A stretch of 64,000 nucleotides of DNA from Deltaproteobacteria bacterium. GTDB taxonomy: Bacteria > Desulfobacterota > Desulfomonilia > UBA1062. The stretch is taken from the NCBI GenBank assembly GCA_018436855.1, contig JAHDKO010000020.1:1-64000 (forward strand), given 5' to 3'. How positions within the stretch are numbered: the stretch's first letter is position 1; every line of letters starts with the position of its first letter. The notes below the pieces were generated by a model, which had not been told where the DNA came from, did no database searches, and saw only the letters and a program-made list of their open reading frames with translations. Position numbers and translations under genes: made by a program. Shown one piece after another: positions 54,633-64,000 of the stretch.

Positions 54633-55973
54633 TTAGAAGAGCAGCAGCCCCGCGATACCCAGGTACGCCGCGACCCCCAGGATGTCCATGGTCGTGGTCA
54701 CAAAGGGGCCCGAGGCGACGGCCGGGTCTTTATCGAGCTTGTAGAAGAGAATGGGCAGGAATGTGCCCATGAATGATGCCAGCGACATGGAAATCATGAT
54801 GGACAGTGCCACCACGATAGAGATACGCAGCTCGTCGGGATAGAGGAAGAAGGCGATCAGGCCGAGCATGACCCCGAACATGGCGCCCAGCAGGACGCCG
54901 ACCCCCATCTGCTTGAGCACGATGCTCCGGAAGTTCGTGGCTGAAGACGCGCCGGTGGCGATGCCGCGCACGATCAGCGCAACGGCCTGTGCGGCCACGT
55001 TGCCCCCCATGCCGAGGATGATGGGCATGAAGGCGGCCAGGCCCACCACCCTGCTGATGGTGAATTCGAACTCCCTGATGAGGAAGGTGGCGAGCACTCC
55101 CCCTACCCAGCTCACGAAGAGCCAGGGAATCCGGGTTGATGCGTTCCTGACCACGGATGAGCTCAGCAGGTCCTCTTCGGCGCCCGCGAGCATGAACATG
55201 TCCTCGGTGGCCTCTTCTTCCATGATGTCCACGATATCGTCGACCGTGATGCGGCCCAGAAGGAGGCCCTGTTCGTCAACCACCGGCAGGACCATGGAGT
55301 CGTAGCGCTTGAAGAGGTTCGCCACCTGCTCCTGGTCCATGGCCACCGGCACGGTCAGGGGGTCGAGATCCATGATCTGGGCCATGGTGGCGTCCGGCTT
55401 GGAGAGGATGAGGTTCACCAGGGGCACGGTGCCCTCCAGGATGCGCCGGTTGTCGACCACGTAGACCATGTAGATGTTGTTGATCTCCGTGTGGAGCCTG
55501 CGTATCTGGGCGATAACCTCGTCAACGGTCGCGTTGGGGTGCGCGGAGATCAGCTCCCGCTGCATGATGCCGCCGGCCGTGTCCTCGGGATACTTGAGCA
55601 GGGACTTGATGTCGTATGAATCCTCGGGGCTGAGCTCCGCGAGAACCCGCTCCGCGCGCTCGGCGTGCAGGTCGCCCACCAGGTCGGCCGCGTCGTCGGA
55701 GTCCATGTCCTGGACGATCCGCGCCAGGTCTTTATCGGACATACCGTCGATGACGTCTTCCCGGGATTCGGAGGAAAGTTCGGCGATCACCTCGGACGCG
55801 GTATCCACGTCCAGGAGCACGAAGAACTTGCCCCTGGACTCCTCGTCAAGGGCCTCGATAAGCTCGGCGATCTCCACGGGCTTGAGATCATGGAGCATAT
55901 CGATGATATGGAACTCCCAGCCCTTTTCGATATAGTCTTGCAGCAGTTTTACGTCCGTTGCTTTTACCGGCAT
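54633..55973 (-). CDS. mgtE: Magnesium transporter MgtE
   Basis: A 446-residue MgtE. The N-terminal superhelical domain (DMLHDLKPVEIAELIEALDE, MDSDDAADLVGDL) is followed by two CBS domains (about 130-250; ITVDDIVDIMEEEATEDM) and five membrane helices (about 285-446) with GMGGNVAAQAVALIVRGIA, the conserved pore segment. Mg2+ binding to the N and CBS domains closes the channel. GAGGGA precedes ATG 55973. Confidence 0.96.
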   Translation of the reverse strand: MPVKATDVKLLQDYIEKGWEFHIIDMLHDLKPVEIAELIEALDEESRGKFFVLLDVDTASEVIAELSSESREDVIDGMSDKDLARIVQDMDSDDAADLVGDLHAERAERVLAELSPEDSYDIKSLLKYPEDTAGGIMQRELISAHPNATVDEVIAQIRRLHTEINNIYMVYVVDNRRILEGTVPLVNLILSKPDATMAQIMDLDPLTVPVAMDQEQVANLFKRYDSMVLPVVDEQGLLLGRITVDDIVDIMEEEATEDMFMLAGAEEDLLSSSVVRNASTRIPWLFVSWVGGVLATFLIREFEFTISRVVGLAAFMPIILGMGGNVAAQAVALIVRGIATGASSATNFRSIVLKQMGVGVLLGAMFGVMLGLIAFFLYPDELRISIVVALSIMISMSLASFMGTFLPILFYKLDKDPAVASGPFVTTTMDILGVAAYLGIAGLLLF

Positions 55974-56019
55974 ACCAATCCCTCACAAGGAATGCGGCGA
56001 GCGCTCTGTCGGGATACTC

Positions 56020-56490
56020 CTAGGAATCGGCTGGAATCGTTTCCGGGGGGTTCCCGGAAACCGCAATCGAATACGCGCCTGCCGACTCCTGCTGTGCAGG
56101 GCCCCTGCAGGTTTTCATGGAAAAACCGAAGATCACGATCAGCAGGAAGATGGCCACGAAGATGATCACGATCCGCTGAAGGGTGAAGCTTTCCACCTGG
56201 GTGTTTTTCATGAACCTGCTGCGGATTTCCTCTTTCTTTCCATGAGCTGCCAATGTTTCGTCCATATGACTGACGAGCTCTTCCTCGTTCATGTCGAATT
56301 CCTTGCTGATAACCTGGAGAAATCCGCGCAGAAAGGCTCTGGGAGGGAGTACGTCCACCTGGTCCTCTTCGAGAAATTTCAGGGTCTGGGCGGGGATTTT
56401 GGTCCTCTGCTCGATTTCCTTCAGGGAAATCCCGCGTTCCTCCCTTTCTTTCTTGAAATACTGTCCCAGTGTGAGTTTTTCTTCCGACAT
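56020..56490 (-). CDS. RodZ-like helix-turn-helix membrane protein
   Basis: A 156-residue protein with an N-terminal HTH of the RodZ/HTH_25 type (LGQYFKKEREERGISLKEIE, TKIPAQTLKFLEEDQVDVLP, RGFLQVISKEF) and a single membrane helix near 105-125 (QRIVIIFVAIFLLIVIFGFS), then a short periplasmic tail. It lacks the large periplasmic domain of E. coli RodZ, so it is a truncated relative; a cytoskeleton link or regulatory role is possible. ATG 56490 follows GGGGGGTG; the longer frame is not needed. Confidence 0.88.
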   Translation of the reverse strand: MSEEKLTLGQYFKKEREERGISLKEIEQRTKIPAQTLKFLEEDQVDVLPPRAFLRGFLQVISKEFDMNEEELVSHMDETLAAHGKKEEIRSRFMKNTQVESFTLQRIVIIFVAIFLLIVIFGFSMKTCRGPAQQESAGAYSIAVSGNPPETIPADS

Positions 56491-56639
56491 AGACACCCCC
56501 CTCGCGTTCTCATTCCCCTTAGCATGACAATCCCCACGAGGCAAGAATTATGACTTTCCATCATCTGTTTGACTATTCTTTGCACATGAGGTTAGCTTAT
56601 GGTGAACGAAAATCATGATCAGATGAAAGGACTATCCTA

Positions 56640-56670
56640 AAAAAGGGGACTGCCTGTGCCGCCCCTTTTT
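56640..56670. terminator. Bidirectional hairpin terminator close to the radical SAM start
   Basis: AAAAAGGGG (56640-56648) pairs with CCCCTTTTT (56662-56670) across a 13-base loop. It ends only 13 bases before ATG 56684, with no plus-strand gene before it. On the plus strand it could act as a leader attenuator; a start of transcription inside or after it is the alternative. Confidence 0.65.
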
Positions 56671-56683
56671 CTCCACAGGACAG

Positions 56684-59020
56684 ATGATACGCATGAAACC
56701 GGTTGACTACAGCACCCTGCAGTCCGTCTCCAAGCCCGCCCGGTACATCGGCGAAGAGGTGAACCAGGTCGTCAAGCCCGACAGCGAGGTCCTGGCGCGG
56801 TTTGCGCTGGCCTTTCCCGACACCTATGAGATCGGGATGTCCCATGCCGGGCTCAAGATTCTCTATCAGACACTCAATTCGATCCCCGGCATCTGGGCGC
56901 AGCGGGTGTTCGCGCCCTGGCACGATATGGCCGGAGCCCTTTTCAAAAACGGAACCGAGCTCTTCAGCCTGGAGGAAAAACGCCCGGTGCGCCTCTTCGA
57001 CGTGGTCGGGTTTTCTCTCCTCTACGAGCTTTCCTATACCACAGCCCTAAGAATGCTCAAGCTTGCCCGGATCCCCCTGCACGCGTCCGAGAGGAAAGCG
57101 GGCGACCCCATCGTGATTGCGGGCGGCACCTGCACCGTCAACCCGATGCCGATCCAGGACTTCTTCGATCTCGTCGTCATCGGAGATGGAGAGGAGGTCG
57201 TCGAGGAAATGGCCCGGGTATGTATCGAGACAAAAGACCGCGGCGAGCGCATCGCGGCCATGGCGGAGATCGAGGGCGTGCACCGCCCCGGCGCACGGTC
57301 GAGGCCCAGGCGCAGGGTCCTGGCGGATCTCGACGCGCGGCCGTTTCCATCCCGCGTCGTGCTTCCCCACACCTCCATCGTGCACGACCGCATCGGGATC
57401 GAGGTGGCCCGCGGATGCACCCGCGGATGCAGGTTCTGCCAGGCCGGGATGATCTACCGCCCGTACCGGGAGCGGTCGTTTCCCTCGGTCATGGATACCC
57501 TTCAAAAATCACTTGCCGCCACCGGGTACGACACCATCTCCATGCTCGCGCTCTCCGTCACCGACCTGAGCTATATCAATACGATCATGGAGTCGCTCTC
57601 CTGCCCCTCCCGGGAGGTGTCCATCGGCATCCCGTCCTTGAGGGTGGAAGGCATCACCCGGCGGGTGGCCGAGTTCATCTCTTCGGTCAAGAAGCCCGGC
57701 TTCACCATGGCGCCCGAGGCAGCCACCACCAGGCTCAGAGAGGTGATCAACAAGGGCAACACCGAAGAAGACCTCATCAGGAGCGTGTCCATCATCCGGG
57801 ACCTGGGCTGGAAGACCCTGAAACTCTACTTCATGGTGGGTCTGCCCACGGAGCGGCACGAGGATATCGAGGCCATATGCGCCCTCTCCCGCGCGATCGC
57901 CTCGCGTTTCAAGGGGAGCCTGACCATCAGCGTGTCCGGGTTCATTCCCAAGCCCTTCACTCCGTTTCAGTGGCAGGAGCAGATCGCGCCCGATGCCCAT
58001 GGAGAGGTAGTGCGATACCTGCAGAAGACCCTGCGGGGAAGGAATCTCTCGCTCCGATGGCAGGACCCCGCCCTCACCTTCCTGGAAGGCGTGTTCGCCA
58101 GGGGGGACGAGAGGCTCTCCCGTGTCATCGAGGAAGCCGAGGCCGGCGGCGCCTATCTCGACGGGTGGGGCGACACCTTCGATGCGCGGGTGTGGGAAAC
58201 GGCGTTCGAAAAGACCGGCGTCGAACCCCGGCGGTATCTCAAGGGCCGCGGCAGGGAAAAACCCCTTCCCTGGGAGTTTGTCGACGCACGGATCTCGAGA
58301 TCATTTCTTCTCGCGGAGGAGGAGCGTGCGTATAAGGGGGTGTCCACCCCGGACTGCAGGTTCGACGGGTGCACGGGGTGCGGCGTCTGCGCCGGGGATA
58401 TCTCCAACATCATCCATGAGGAATCGGCTCCTGTCCCGCTCTTCGAGCCCTCCCGCGAAGGCGGGAACATTCCATATGTGGTACAGCTCTCCAAGCAAGG
58501 CCCTCTGCGGTTCGTCTCGCCCCGTGACTACCTGGAGATGCTCAAGCGTGCGGTCCGCCGGTCGGGGCTCAACGCGGTGTATACGAAAGGCTTCAGCCCC
58601 ACCATGAAACTGAGCACGTCCCCGCCCCCGTCCTTCGGCATCGCCTCGGTGAGCGAGTTTCTCCAGTTCGAGCTCAGGGAAGAGGTCGATCCCGGGGTGG
58701 TCCCGGACATGATCAACCGCGTCCTTCCCGAGGGAACCCGGGTCATGTCGTGCAGAAAGGCAAAGCTGGGTCTGCCCTATGCATTTGTATACCGCACGGA
58801 CCGGCCGTTCTCTCTGGATCTGAAGCCCGGCCGGACCATCGAAAAGGGCGGGAAGGAGCTCATGGTGGATGATTACCTGGCCTATCACGACGATACCACC
58901 ATGACCATCCTCGTGCGGGAGGGAAGAACGATCTCACCGGTCGCCATCCTCGATGCCTTTTCCGGTGACGGGCTGGCCGCCTGGGAGATTACGAAGGTCG
59001 ACACCCTCTTTGCCGAATAA
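56684..59020 (+). CDS. Fused radical SAM / DUF2344 protein (TIGR03960 type)
   Basis: A 778-residue cytosolic protein. Residues about 30-200 resemble a cobalamin-binding-like N-domain (FPDTYEIGMSHAGLKILYQ). The radical SAM core follows with C245, C249, C252 in RGCTRGCRFCQAG and TMAPEAATTRLREVINK. A CTGCGVC segment near residue 565 could bind another metal. The last ~160 residues (RFVSPRDYLEMLKRAVRRSG, SPTMKLSTSPPPSFG) are DUF2344. The fused form is known in many anaerobes near rne/rplU; its reaction is not established. ATG 56684 is used; ATG 56693 is possible. Confidence 0.93.
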   Translation: MIRMKPVDYSTLQSVSKPARYIGEEVNQVVKPDSEVLARFALAFPDTYEIGMSHAGLKILYQTLNSIPGIWAQRVFAPWHDMAGALFKNGTELFSLEEKRPVRLFDVVGFSLLYELSYTTALRMLKLARIPLHASERKAGDPIVIAGGTCTVNPMPIQDFFDLVVIGDGEEVVEEMARVCIETKDRGERIAAMAEIEGVHRPGARSRPRRRVLADLDARPFPSRVVLPHTSIVHDRIGIEVARGCTRGCRFCQAGMIYRPYRERSFPSVMDTLQKSLAATGYDTISMLALSVTDLSYINTIMESLSCPSREVSIGIPSLRVEGITRRVAEFISSVKKPGFTMAPEAATTRLREVINKGNTEEDLIRSVSIIRDLGWKTLKLYFMVGLPTERHEDIEAICALSRAIASRFKGSLTISVSGFIPKPFTPFQWQEQIAPDAHGEVVRYLQKTLRGRNLSLRWQDPALTFLEGVFARGDERLSRVIEEAEAGGAYLDGWGDTFDARVWETAFEKTGVEPRRYLKGRGREKPLPWEFVDARISRSFLLAEEERAYKGVSTPDCRFDGCTGCGVCAGDISNIIHEESAPVPLFEPSREGGNIPYVVQLSKQGPLRFVSPRDYLEMLKRAVRRSGLNAVYTKGFSPTMKLSTSPPPSFGIASVSEFLQFELREEVDPGVVPDMINRVLPEGTRVMSCRKAKLGLPYAFVYRTDRPFSLDLKPGRTIEKGGKELMVDDYLAYHDDTTMTILVREGRTISPVAILDAFSGDGLAAWEITKVDTLFAE

Positions 59021-59141
59021 CCGCCATTGTGTTACCCGCTTTTTTACGAGCGTTGATCCCCGGCACTCTTGATATCGTTTTGGGCAACCCTACTAAAAAG
59101 GAATGCTTCCGTATTTTGATCGCCACGCGGAGCAGGAAAGG

Positions 59142-61799
<2,658 letters not shown>

Positions 61800-61802
<3 letters not shown>

Positions 61803-61813
61803 GGGCGCCCCTA
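61800..61813. other. Palindrome over the P-ATPase stop codon
   Basis: TAGGGGCGCCCCTA is a 14-bp perfect palindrome including the TAG stop and followed by AAAAAGG. It may end transcription together with the imperfect AAAAGGCCCGGCTTTT downstream, but neither is a textbook terminator. Confidence 0.35.
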
Positions 61814-62347
61814 AAAAGGCCCGGCTTTTATGGACCGCCTCTTGCAGGCTATCCCTGACATACCGGCTTACCAGGGAGACTTTTTTATGAATGGGTCCTT
61901 TTGTCGAACAGTTACCTTTCGAAAGCTGGCCTGGTGCTGCCTCATGCCACGCTAACGGAAAGATCTCCGGTTATAAAAACGGTTGCGAAGCGAGGAAAAA
62001 GCAGATATTGGACGGGTAGTGCCTGAAGAAAAGAACGGCGATAAAATCGCGCGGCCTTTTCTTGGTGTATTCTTATACATTGCGGCATGTTCAGAGAAAC
62101 ATTCTGATACCTGCCTTTTGGGGGCTTGGGCTTGTTCATTGATGAATCCTCGTTTTCCCGATCCTTCTGTTAGGATTCCGGGATTGTAATTATTTGTTAT
62201 ATATCTGTCCGGATGAGACATGCTATGAATCCGGGGACATTACAGCCCCGGGCTCGCCGAAAGCAGGCGGGGTGCTGCGGCATAGTCCTCTCACCAAAAG
62301 AGGGGGTGAAGCGGATTCAAGGAGTTTTTTAGCCGGAGCAAGAGCGG
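61814..62347. other. AT-richer intergenic region
   Basis: About 530 bp between the ATPase and the multi-PAS sensor. No gene with a good ribosome site was found; a 113-codon frame from 62194 overlaps the sensor gene and has no recognised homology. Composition is more AT-rich than the surroundings. Confidence 0.4.
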
Positions 62348-64000
62348 ATGCAGGCAGAATCATTCATCAGGAAGAGTATGAACAATCGGAACAGCACCGG
62401 AGAACACATCCCGTTTCCGGGCGGCACCGGAAGGACAGACAAGCGGTCTCTTCACACGCGGCTTCTCCAACGGTTGCAAAGGCTCATCATGCCGTTTTTT
62501 TTCGCTCTTCTTATCATAATCGTCTGGGTGAATGAGCTTCTCGATATCCCGCACCTCCTCTTGGGCATGCCCCGAACCCCCAGCAACTGGGCGGAGTCCG
62601 CTCTGGAAACGCTCTTCGTCCTCCTGGCGGCACTGGCCGCGTGGATGCTCACCCAGGGAGCGGGCATCGAGCGCACGAGAGAGAAACGGCTCCATGAACG
62701 TCAGACGATATTTTCAAACATCCTGATCCGTGAGTCGCCCACCTATTTTCTGGCCGCAAATCCCGACGGAACCATCATCACGGCAAGCAACGCGCTGTTG
62801 AGCAAAACAGGCTACATCCTTGAAGAGGTGGTGGGCAAGGATGCTCTCTCCCTGTTCTTTCCCGTTCGCGAGCACGAGGCGATCACCCGGGAAATGACCG
62901 ATTTCGTACAGAGCGGGAAACCCAAGCCGCGGATCTCGCACATCGTTACCAGAACAGGTGAGGAGTTTATCGTGCAGTGGGAAGGCACGGTGGTCTATCA
63001 CGAAGAGGGGACAGTCGATTTTATCTACGGAGCCGGCATCGATATCACCGCGCAGAAACGCACGGAGCGTGCGCTGAGGCTCAGTGAGGAGCGGTATCGT
63101 TCGTTCGTGCAGAATCTCCAGGGCCTCGCCTACCAGCTCGATATGGATCTCATGCCGGTGTTCATACACGGCAATGTGGAGAAGTTCACCGGTTACCGGG
63201 AAGATGAGTTTCTGAATGGAACGGTGCAGTGGGAGGACTTCATTTTTGCGGAAGACATCCCCGGCATGAGGGCAAATGCCGACAAGGCGAAAACCATCCC
63301 GAACTATATGGGAGAGAATACCTACCGGATTATCAGGAAAGACGGAACCCTCTGCTGGGTACGGGAGTATTTCCGCAGCGTTTGCGCTGAAGACGGCCGT
63401 CCGGCTGCCATACAGGGAACCGTGTACGACATTACAGCGGAACGGCAGGCAGAGGAATCTCTGCGCGCCAGCGACGCTCGCTACCGCCTGCTGGCGGAAA
63501 ACATGGGCGATGTGATCTGGGCCGTTGACATGGACTTGCGCTACACCTATATCAGCCCTTCCGTGGAGAGAGCCAGGGGATACACCGTGGAAGAGGCCAT
63601 GGACCTGCCCATGGAGAAGGTCTTTACACCCGGCTCCTGCCGGGAGCTGAAGAAGATCCTTGCCGGGCTGCGCGACGCCCAGGAACGGAAAGAACCTGTT
63701 CCCGGCGGAAGAACGCGAACCCGGGAGTTCGAGATGGTGTGCAAAGACGGCTCGACTATCTGGGTGGAGATCACCGGAAGCCTTATCCTGGATATTGAGG
63801 GACAACCCGCGGGTTACGTGGGTATGACACGCGACATCACCGAGAGAAAGAGGGCGGAGGAAGCCATCAGGCAGAGCGAGGAAACCTATCGTGCCATTTT
63901 CCGGAGCACCGGCACCGCCATGGTCATCATCGAGGAAGACACGACCATCTCCCTTGCCAACAGTGAATTCGAGCACCTCTCGGGCTATTCCCGGGAGGAT
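62348..64000 (+). CDS. Membrane multi-PAS sensor protein (3' truncated)
   Basis: At least 551 residues, continuing beyond the window. After a basic start there are two membrane helices (about residues 47-60 and 80-100) around a short loop, then PAS domains at about 125-240 (FLAANPDGTIITASNALLSK), 245-365, 370-500 (VIWAVDMDLRYTYISPSVER) and a fourth beginning near 515. The PAC ends GAGIDITAQKR, GTVYDITAERQ, GMTRDITERKR are intact. A histidine kinase or diguanylate cyclase output is expected but not seen. ATG 62378 (AGGA upstream) is an alternative start. Confidence 0.88.
   Translation, partial: MQAESFIRKSMNNRNSTGEHIPFPGGTGRTDKRSLHTRLLQRLQRLIMPFFFALLIIIVWVNELLDIPHLLLGMPRTPSNWAESALETLFVLLAALAAWMLTQGAGIERTREKRLHERQTIFSNILIRESPTYFLAANPDGTIITASNALLSKTGYILEEVVGKDALSLFFPVREHEAITREMTDFVQSGKPKPRISHIVTRTGEEFIVQWEGTVVYHEEGTVDFIYGAGIDITAQKRTERALRLSEERYRSFVQNLQGLAYQLDMDLMPVFIHGNVEKFTGYREDEFLNGTVQWEDFIFAEDIPGMRANADKAKTIPNYMGENTYRIIRKDGTLCWVREYFRSVCAEDGRPAAIQGTVYDITAERQAEESLRASDARYRLLAENMGDVIWAVDMDLRYTYISPSVERARGYTVEEAMDLPMEKVFTPGSCRELKKILAGLRDAQERKEPVPGGRTRTREFEMVCKDGSTIWVEITGSLILDIEGQPAGYVGMTRDITERKRAEEAIRQSEETYRAIFRSTGTAMVIIEEDTTISLANSEFEHLSGYSRED

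Overview
The window is a GC-rich chromosomal segment, almost fully coding, that looks like an anaerobic member of the Desulfobacterota (former Deltaproteobacteria). This placement is inferred from gene content: a Re-type citrate synthase next to NADP isocitrate dehydrogenase, a glutaredoxin-like selenoprotein with two UGA-encoded selenocysteines, a LIV-type transporter operon with CoA ligases, a fused radical SAM/DUF2344 protein, and many PAS-rich sensor kinases. No rRNA, tRNA, CRISPR array, integrase or intact insertion sequence was recognised.

Layout. 1-4.5 kb: tail of an RCC1-repeat protein, a histidine kinase/NtrC-type regulator pair, and three tandem small coiled-coil stress-type proteins. 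4.5-9.5 kb (minus): a KaiC gene, two different kaiB genes and a PAS/kinase/receiver hybrid, apparently one operon. 9.9-11.2 kb: an RsbRD-N-like small protein behind a near-consensus sigma-54 promoter, a small basic protein and a cold-shock protein. 11.6-16.1 kb (minus): a molybdopterin oxidoreductase fused to a complete cysteine desulfurase, followed by EgtD (histidine methyltransferase). 16.5-19.2 kb: a CapK/PaaK-like adenylate enzyme, overlapping dodecin and rubredoxin-like genes, and a LapA-type membrane protein. 19.3-24.3 kb (minus): a triple fusion (beta-phosphoglucomutase, trehalose-6-phosphate phosphatase, GH65 phosphorylase) with class I FBP aldolase. 24.9-31.9 kb (minus): hisS-aspS-LysM lipoprotein-Re-citrate synthase-icd. 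32.3-38.1 kb: phosphate transporter, two radical SAM paralogues with a CX4CX2C cluster motif, TrmO-like protein, an extended NDK and a hemerythrin. 38.2-39.4 kb: RCC1 lipoprotein. 39.8-49.1 kb (plus): a structured leader with terminator and possible antiterminator, then LivK-LivG-acyl-CoA ligase-LivH-LivM-LivF-PaaK-like-class II aldolase. 49.3 kb: the two-selenocysteine protein. 49.9-56.5 kb (minus): RodZ-like HTH protein, mgtE, recO, glyQ, glyS, dgt. 56.7-64 kb (plus): fused radical SAM protein, a copper-type P-ATPase with duplicated YHS domains, and a membrane multi-PAS sensor cut by the window end.

How they work together. Three modules stand out: a KaiC/KaiB/KaiB/hybrid-kinase timing or stress-signalling operon without KaiA; a Mo enzyme-cysteine desulfurase fusion co-transcribed with EgtD, which invites the hypothesis of cofactor sulfuration in cis or of an oxygen-independent thiohistidine pathway; and an uptake-and-activation operon for an organic acid in which CoA ligases are interleaved with transporter genes. 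The selenoprotein at 49344-49556 reads as stop-interrupted under the standard code and would be missed by ordinary gene calling; two hairpins at almost identical distance after each UGA support recoding.
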